A stretch of DNA of 64,000 nucleotides from Jatrophihabitans telluris (GTDB lineage Bacteria; Actinomycetota; Actinomycetes; Mycobacteriales; Jatrophihabitantaceae): contig NZ_CP097332.1 in assembly GCF_023516435.1 (NCBI RefSeq), positions 3,100,001 through 3,164,000 on the forward strand. The letters are read 5' to 3'. The notes under the pieces were generated by a model. It ran no database searches. It worked only from the letters and a program-made list of their open reading frames with translations, and was not told the origin of the DNA. Shown here piece by piece: positions 57,020 through 64,000 of this stretch; positions within the stretch are counted from its first letter, which is position 1, and every line of letters starts with the position of its first letter. The position numbers and the translations under genes were made by a program.

Positions 57020-58849
57020 TCAGGGGGCGTACGCCGGCGCGTCGCCGGCCGACGTCTGGTCACTGCCCGAGACGGGCGCCCACGACGGGCCACGGTCCAC
57101 CCACAGGGTGAGGTGCCCCTGCGGACCCGCCGAGACGACGGCGGGCTGACCGATCGCAGCCGCGACCCGGCTCAGCCCGGGTGGCAGATTGACCGCCTGC
57201 AAGGTGCGCAACTGCGACCCGTCGGAGACCACCGACTGCAGGCGGGTCGACGATCCGCTGTTGGCGATCATCAGCAGCGTGGTCGCGTCTTTCCACGCGA
57301 TGTCCTGGACCTCGACGGATGCCGGCGTGATCGCCTTGAAGTCCTCGATGCTCGTGACGTTGTTGGTCGTGGTCACCACCGAGCCGATGTAGAGCGCCTG
57401 GGTTCCGTCGACGGCCGACTTGACCACTACCGCCAAGCGGGCACCTTCCGGGCTGAAACGCAGCGTCTCGATCTCGCCCTTGGGCAGCCCGCCTCCGGAC
57501 AGGCTCGCCGGGGTCGACACCACGTGCGCCACCCGGGCCGCGTCGATCGAGTAGATGGTCGTGCCCGAGGCGACCCACGGGTTGGCGGAGCTGGTGTAGG
57601 GACGGAACTCGGGCAGGCTCAAGCTGCCGCCGGAGCTGGGCACGGCCACCGGGATCAGGGGTCCGGAGGCCGCTCCGAGCATCAGCCGACGCGAGGTGTC
57701 GACGCCGACCACGGTGACCGCCGCGACACCGGAACGTCGCACCGCCAAGGAGGTCAGGGCGTAGGCGCCCGCGCCGACGGGGCCGCTGACCGGCCGATTG
57801 TCCAGGCCGCTGTAAAGCCCACCGGTGCGGAGGTAGTACTGCTGGGCCCCGGTCGCGGAGTTGTCCGGTGAGTAACTGGTGAAATCGGGCGAGGCGGAGA
57901 ACACCGTTCCGGCGCCGGGAATCGTGACCGGCTTGCCCCCGTCGGTCAGCGTCAACTTGGCCGAGCCGAAGGCCAGCGTGGAAAAGGTGAAAGCGAGCTG
58001 GATGGCCAGCCGCGCCCGGGAGGCCGAGTCCAGCTGCGACGAACCCGGCAACTCGACCTCCACCACATCGCCGGACAGTTTGACCGCTGCCCGCTTCGGA
58101 TCGACCGAGTCCGGGATCTCGCTCTGAACGGCTGCCTGCAACTCCGGGCGGGGTCCGGCCAGCAGTTGGGTGAACAGCCACTGCGCCACCGGCTCGTCCT
58201 CCGCAAGCGCGGAGTACCGAATGTCGGGCACCAGCCGGGTGCCGGTCGAGTCGAAGAAGTAGAGCGGCAACGGACGGTCCAGGTAGCGCGTCGCGAACGA
58301 GGTCGACCGGATGAACACGCCGTTGGGCAGCGAGTCGATTCGCCACTGACCGTTGACCTTGCGCGTGGTGTAGACGGCGGTGCTCGCCTTGCCCACCCCG
58401 GTGCCGGCCGTCTCCGGGGTGAAGATCCCGGCGGCGCTGATCTCACCGACCTGCCGGTACTGGACCTCCACCTGAGCGGCGTCACCGCCGGCCGTGGTCA
58501 CACCCACCGAGAAGTTGTCGTCGTCGACGACCGTCACCGGGTTGTCCTGCCATTTGTTGGCCGCGTCCGGCGCGAGATACTGCCGCGACAGCGAGTGCTT
58601 GGCCTCGGGGTAGACCGCGTCGAACAGGAATCCCTGCACGATCGCGCGCGGATCGTCACCGGCCGAAGGAGCCTGGCCCACCGACACCGACGGCGAGGTG
58701 TTGTTCACGGGACGGACGATCTCGGGGCGGGAGGAGTGCGGGACGCCGGAACAGCCCGCCAGAACAAGGCAGAACGCGATCAGGACGGCGACGACCGCCG
58801 ACGAGCTCGGCGCACGGTGGGTCGGCCGACGGATCGATCTGCGGCTCAT
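57020..58849 (-). CDS. lpqB: Lipoprotein LpqB
   Basis: 609 residues. Lipobox with Cys33 (LVLAGCSG) after a hydrophobic signal sequence. N-terminal GerMN-like region (DDPRAIVQGFLFDAVYPEAKHSLSRQYLAPDAANKWQ), then a beta-propeller-like C-terminal half (PGLSRVAAAIGQPAVVSAGPQGHLTLWVDRGPSWAPVSGSD). LpqB is an actinobacterial lipoprotein that modulates MtrB activity at the cell-wall side. The stop is followed by comF upstream gap; the start overlaps the mtrB stop (ATGA). Same order as Rv3244c-Rv3245c. Confidence 0.95.
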   Translation of the reverse strand: MSRRSIRRPTHRAPSSSAVVAVLIAFCLVLAGCSGVPHSSRPEIVRPVNNTSPSVSVGQAPSAGDDPRAIVQGFLFDAVYPEAKHSLSRQYLAPDAANKWQDNPVTVVDDDNFSVGVTTAGGDAAQVEVQYRQVGEISAAGIFTPETAGTGVGKASTAVYTTRKVNGQWRIDSLPNGVFIRSTSFATRYLDRPLPLYFFDSTGTRLVPDIRYSALAEDEPVAQWLFTQLLAGPRPELQAAVQSEIPDSVDPKRAAVKLSGDVVEVELPGSSQLDSASRARLAIQLAFTFSTLAFGSAKLTLTDGGKPVTIPGAGTVFSASPDFTSYSPDNSATGAQQYYLRTGGLYSGLDNRPVSGPVGAGAYALTSLAVRRSGVAAVTVVGVDTSRRLMLGAASGPLIPVAVPSSGGSLSLPEFRPYTSSANPWVASGTTIYSIDAARVAHVVSTPASLSGGGLPKGEIETLRFSPEGARLAVVVKSAVDGTQALYIGSVVTTTNNVTSIEDFKAITPASVEVQDIAWKDATTLLMIANSGSSTRLQSVVSDGSQLRTLQAVNLPPGLSRVAAAIGQPAVVSAGPQGHLTLWVDRGPSWAPVSGSDQTSAGDAPAYAP

Positions 58850-60441
58850 GCGTTCACCTCGACCGGAGTGAGCGGCAGCGGCGAGGAGGTCACCGGATGG
58901 CCTGCCGTGCGAGGCAGGGTGAGCCGGAAGTTTGCGCCCTTGCCCCGTTCGCCCCAGGCTTGCAGCCAGCCACCGTGCAAGCGGGCGTCCTCCAGACTGA
59001 TGGCCAGCCCGAGCCCGGTTCCGCCGGTGAGCCGACTCCGGGACGGATCGCCGCGCCAGAACCGGTTGAAAACCAGGCCGGCCTCGCCGGGACGCAGACC
59101 GACTCCGTGGTCGCGCACGGTCACGGCCACCGCCTCCTCGTCCCAGCCGATCGTGACGATAACCGGCTTGCCCTCGGCATGGTCCAAGCCGTTGGCGATG
59201 AGGTTGCGAAGGATCCGTTCCACCCGGCGTGCGTCCACGTCGACGGGCAACGGTTGGCTGGTGGTCTCCAGTCGCAGTTTGGTGCGATGCCGCTCGGCCA
59301 GGCTCGAGCTGGCCGCGACGGCACGCTCGACGATGCCGGTGAAATCGACTCGCTCGGACTCCAGCCGGGCCGCCCCCGCGTCGTAGCGCGAGATCTCCAG
59401 CAGGTCGGCCAGCAGGTTCTCGAAGCGATCGAGCTCGTTGATCAGCAGCTCGGCCGATCGGGCCAGCGCGGCGTCGAACTCGTCCCGGCTGGTGTAGAGC
59501 AGCTCGGCCGCCATCCGGACCGTGGTCAACGGCGTCCGCAGCTCGTGCGAGACGTCGGAGGTGAAGCGCTGCTGGTAGCGGGACAGCTGCTCCAGGCGCT
59601 GAATCTGCTGCTGCAGGCTGGTGGCCATGTCGTTGAAGGCCACGGCGAGCAGGGCGATGTCGTCCTCGCCGGAGACCTTCACGCGTTGGGACAACTCCCC
59701 CGCGGCGAATCGCTCGGCGATCTGCGCCACCGTCCGGACCGGTCGCACCACCTGGCGGGTGACCAGCGCGGCGATCGCTGCGACCAGCAGCACCAGAGCG
59801 GTGCCGGCAACCAGGGCGGTGCGGCGCACGAGGTTGATGGTGTCCGCTTCGGCGGTGAGCGGGAACAGGTAGTACACCTCGAAGGATCCCGCTCGGGTCG
59901 ACACCGGCTCGCCCACGATCAAGCCGGGCACGTGCCGCTGGTTGGGCGGCGTGACCGGCGCATAGGCGACCGCGATCACCCCGGTGCGAACCGTTGAACG
60001 CAGGTCGGCCGGGATCGCTGGCCCCGACCCCAGCTGCTTGTCCACCGAGGCGTCCGGGGACCGGACCACCACGGTGAACAGGCCCGCGTCGTTGGCCGAG
60101 GACGTCAGATCCGTGGTGAGCTGATCGACGGCCTGCCGGATTCCGGTGTAGTCGCTGGGCCCGACGCCCGCGAAATGCGCCCGCGCCGCGTCCAGGCCGC
60201 TGCTGGCCTGGCTGACCGCGGCGTCCCGCTTGGCCTTGAGGATGCCGTTACCGATCTGGTCGATGAGGAACAGGCCGATCAGCACCACGACAGCACCGGT
60301 GACCACGACCGTGCTGATCGCGACCCGGAACTGCAAGGAACGTCGCCAACTGCGCCGCAGTCGGCGTCCCAGAGCGACCGCGGCCCGTCCGGCCGCTGAC
60401 CAGGCACGGCGAGCGACCAGGGTCGCACGCCGTTGGGTCAC
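58846..60441 (-). CDS. mtrB: Sensor histidine kinase MtrB
   Basis: 531 residues. Two membrane segments (residues about 40-61 and 207-228) flank an extracytoplasmic domain; HAMP at about 229-280; HisKA with His299 in FTSDVSHELRTPLTTVRMAAELLY; ATPase domain with N box RILRNLIANGLDHAEGK, and DHGVGLRPGEAGLVFNRFWRGDPSRSRLTGGTGLGLAISLEDARLHGG. MtrB phosphorylates MtrA, coordinating cell division and wall metabolism in actinobacteria. Start GTG overlaps the mtrA stop (GTGA), and the stop overlaps lpqB. Confidence 0.97.
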   Translation of the reverse strand: MTQRRATLVARRAWSAAGRAAVALGRRLRRSWRRSLQFRVAISTVVVTGAVVVLIGLFLIDQIGNGILKAKRDAAVSQASSGLDAARAHFAGVGPSDYTGIRQAVDQLTTDLTSSANDAGLFTVVVRSPDASVDKQLGSGPAIPADLRSTVRTGVIAVAYAPVTPPNQRHVPGLIVGEPVSTRAGSFEVYYLFPLTAEADTINLVRRTALVAGTALVLLVAAIAALVTRQVVRPVRTVAQIAERFAAGELSQRVKVSGEDDIALLAVAFNDMATSLQQQIQRLEQLSRYQQRFTSDVSHELRTPLTTVRMAAELLYTSRDEFDAALARSAELLINELDRFENLLADLLEISRYDAGAARLESERVDFTGIVERAVAASSSLAERHRTKLRLETTSQPLPVDVDARRVERILRNLIANGLDHAEGKPVIVTIGWDEEAVAVTVRDHGVGLRPGEAGLVFNRFWRGDPSRSRLTGGTGLGLAISLEDARLHGGWLQAWGERGKGANFRLTLPRTAGHPVTSSPLPLTPVEVNA

Positions 60442-61127
60442 GGCGGGCCGGCTTTGTACCCGACACCACGCACGGTCAGGACGACCTCGGGACGCTCCGG
60501 GTCACGTTCCACCTTCGACCGCAGCCGTTGCACGTGGACGTTGACCAGGCGGGTGTCGGCAGCGTGCCGATAGCCCCACACCTGTTCGAGCAGGACCTCG
60601 CGGGTGAAGACCTGGCGGGGCTTGCGGGCCAGCGCGACCAGCAGGTCGAATTCGAGCGGGGTGAGCGAGATCTGCTCGCCGTCGCGCACCACCTGATGAG
60701 CGGGTACGTCGATGCTGACGGGCGACTCTGGTGGCCCGATGACCAGGGTCTCGCCGCCGGCCTCGTCGTAGCGACGCAGTCGAGCCCGCATCCGGGCGAT
60801 GAGCTCCTTGGGCTTGAACGGCTTGACGACGTAGTCGTCGGCTCCCGATTCCAGACCCAGCACCACGTCGACTGTGTCGCTCTTGGCGGTCAGCATGATG
60901 ATCGGCGTGCCGGCCTCGGCCCGGATCGCCCGGCAGACGTCGATCCCGCTTGCCCCCGGCAGCATGAGATCGAGCAGCACGATGTCCGGCTTGACCTCCC
61001 GGAACGCGGCCAGCGCCCGCGATCCGTCCGGGACGAAGGCCGGCTCGAAGCCGTCTGATCGCAGCACGATACCGAGCATCTCGGCGAGGGAGGAGTCGTC
61101 GTCGACCACGAGGACACGGGGCTTCAT
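60438..61127 (-). CDS. mtrA: Response regulator MtrA
   Basis: 229 residues from the ATG at 61127, family-typical length. Receiver domain: MKPRVLVVDDDSSLAEMLGIVLRSDGFEPAFVPDGSRALAAFREVKPDIVLLDLMLPGASGIDVCR with phospho-acceptor Asp53, then MLTAKSD and VVKPFKPKEL (switch Lys). OmpR-type winged helix: LTPLEFDLLVALARKPRQVFTREVLLEQVWGYRHAADTRLVNVHVQRLRSKVERD. MtrA is an essential regulator of division, wall and replication genes. The neighbouring tmk gene of the mycobacterial order is absent; a divergent tetR gene begins 144 bp away. Confidence 0.97.
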   Translation of the reverse strand: MKPRVLVVDDDSSLAEMLGIVLRSDGFEPAFVPDGSRALAAFREVKPDIVLLDLMLPGASGIDVCRAIRAEAGTPIIMLTAKSDTVDVVLGLESGADDYVVKPFKPKELIARMRARLRRYDEAGGETLVIGPPESPVSIDVPAHQVVRDGEQISLTPLEFDLLVALARKPRQVFTREVLLEQVWGYRHAADTRLVNVHVQRLRSKVERDPERPEVVLTVRGVGYKAGPP

Positions 61128-61270
61128 ACCCCCATGTTTCCATCTGCGGGCAGAAGTTGCCGGTAACGGGCTGCCTGCGGTGTGGTCGCGGCGCGATCGG
61201 GACCGACGGCGGTGTCGCGTCCGCCCGGTTGACGGGCCCGAACCGGTGCACGGGGGTAGCTTGACGATCC

Positions 61271-61990
61271 ATGAGCCGCGCTCCCCGACGCCGAGGCAGG
61301 TCCACCGATTCGACATCGTCGGCGGTCGCGTCCCCGGGCACCAACCCGCATCCCACGGCGGACGACGCCGCCCGGGCCGGCAGCGCCAGCATCAAACTCA
61401 GCTACGCCGAGAAGGTCCGTGACCTGCTACGCGAATCGCTGATGGACGCGGCCGCCGAGGCGCTGGCCACGAACAGCTGGACGGCGACCCGGATGGCCGA
61501 CATCGCCGCCGCGGTCGGCGTGAGCCGTCAGACGGTCTACAACGAGTTCGGCAACAAGGACGACCTCGGTCGTGCCTTGCTGCTGCGCGAGTCGGGCAGG
61601 TTTCTCGGCGAGGTCGAGGCCGCTTTGGACGAGCACCCGCACGATGCGATCGCCGGGCTGTCGGCTGCGCTGGAGGTGTTCCTGCGACGGACCGAGCAAG
61701 AGCCGTTGCTACGCGCCATCATCGGTGGCGGTGACGGCGAGCACTCCGACCTCGGGCCGTTGCTCACGGGCCAGGGGGCGACGGTTCTGCCTTTCATCAC
61801 GGCACGGTTGAGCGCGCGGTTCCAGCAGCACTGGCCGAAGTCCGACGACGGCCGGGTGCACGCCTACGCCGACGCGGTCGTGCGGCTGGCGGTCTCGCAC
61901 GTCGTGTTCCCGATGGCCGATCCCGCGACCACGGCGGCCCAGGTGACGTCGATCTTCGCTCCCTACCTGTCCGATCTCACCAAGCGCTGA
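61271..61990 (+). CDS. TetR family transcriptional regulator
   Basis: 239 residues. Helix-turn-helix: LMDAAAEALATNSWTATRMADIAAAVGVSRQTVYNEFGNKDDLGRALLLRE. The C-terminal helical domain is ligand-binding. A hydrophilic N-terminal tail of about 50 residues (MSRAPRRRGRSTDSTSSAV...) precedes it and could be absent if a later start is used; the ATG has GGGGGT upstream. Divergent from mtrA, convergent with sahH. A TetR gene occurs at the same position in mycobacteria (Rv3249c). Target unknown. Confidence 0.9.
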   Translation: MSRAPRRRGRSTDSTSSAVASPGTNPHPTADDAARAGSASIKLSYAEKVRDLLRESLMDAAAEALATNSWTATRMADIAAAVGVSRQTVYNEFGNKDDLGRALLLRESGRFLGEVEAALDEHPHDAIAGLSAALEVFLRRTEQEPLLRAIIGGGDGEHSDLGPLLTGQGATVLPFITARLSARFQQHWPKSDDGRVHAYADAVVRLAVSHVVFPMADPATTAAQVTSIFAPYLSDLTKR

Positions 61991-61998
61991 CAAGCCGA

Positions 61999-62035
61999 AC
62001 GGGCCGGGCGAACCGTGAAGGTTCGCCCGGCCCGT
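61999..62035. terminator. Strong bidirectional terminator between tetR and sahH
   Basis: A 16-bp perfect stem starts ACGGGCCGGGCGAACC (61999-62014), loop GTGAA, and ends with the complementary strand to 62035. It lies between the convergent tetR and sahH genes, eight bases past the tetR stop. Confidence 0.85.
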
Positions 62036-62057
62036 CGCCGAACGGTGTCGGTGTGGA

Positions 62058-63947
<1,890 letters not shown>

Positions 63948-64000
63948 CTAAGACTCTACCAGAATCGTGTCAGATTTCTGAATCCCGTCCCGAGTCGCTC

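Overview
The window is GC-rich chromosomal DNA from an actinobacterium. The evidence is the MtrA-MtrB-LpqB cluster, a long-form ribosome hibernation factor, a PPOX/F420-type oxidoreductase, frequent GTG/TTG starts and many ATGA/GTGA start-stop overlaps. Gene order follows two blocks I know from Mycobacterium tuberculosis. The first (dnaG, dgt, glyS, uppS, recO, era, cytidine deaminase-like, corC, ybeY, phoH, rsmE, dnaJ2, hrcA, hemW, lepA, rpsT, holA, comEC, comEA, degV, histidine phosphatase, rsfS) matches Rv2343c-Rv2420c. The second (hpf, comF, lpqB, mtrB, mtrA, sahH) matches Rv3241c-Rv3248c. Here they are joined at about 55.2 kb. The lineage looks like a non-mycobacterial actinomycete (Frankiales/Nakamurella/Jatrophihabitans-like), but that is inference. 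I see no prophage, IS element, CRISPR array, rRNA or tRNA gene.

Layout. 0-3.6 kb: rightward operon of an alpha-E/ATP-grasp protein (cut by the left edge), a transglutaminase and a zinc-ribbon metallopeptidase. 3.6-17.2 kb: a long leftward run: small unknown gene, dnaG, dgt, a YbjN-like gene, a seven-copy 32-bp tandem repeat, ppdK, dusB, glyS, a PAP2-type membrane enzyme, a monooxygenase-like gene, uppS, recO and a 59-residue membrane protein. 17.3-22.8 kb: acyltransferase-like gene, MFS transporter, era, a long palindrome, a metal-dependent amidohydrolase with a Gly-Ser array, and a membrane protein. 22.8-31 kb: leftward cytidine deaminase-like/corC/ybeY/phoH/HIT/rsmE/dnaJ, a CIRCE element, an MFS gene and hrcA. 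31-41.7 kb: mixed accessory metabolism and transport, with a secreted RNase Sa-like nuclease, an EmrB/QacA-type exporter divergent from an Lrp-type regulator, oxidoreductases and an aquaporin. 41.7-55.2 kb: lepA, an HxlR regulator divergent from its probable target, rpsT, holA, the DNA-uptake genes comEC/comEA, an unknown membrane protein, a nuclease-like gene, degV, a phosphatase and rsfS. 55.3-64 kb: hpf, comF, lpqB-mtrB-mtrA, a tetR gene, a strong terminator, and sahH whose frame is continuous with an upstream MerR domain.

Most genes serve translation and ribosome maturation (glyS, dusB, ybeY, rsmE, lepA, rpsT, rsfS, hpf, era), replication and repair (dnaG, holA, recO, dgt), chaperone control (hrcA/dnaJ) and envelope signalling (mtrAB-lpqB, uppS). 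The least usual features are the MerR-SahH continuous reading frame, the 32-bp minisatellite, repeated in-frame low-complexity expansions in otherwise conserved proteins, the comEC/holA overlap, and the split hrcA/dnaJ locus with its own CIRCE at dnaJ.
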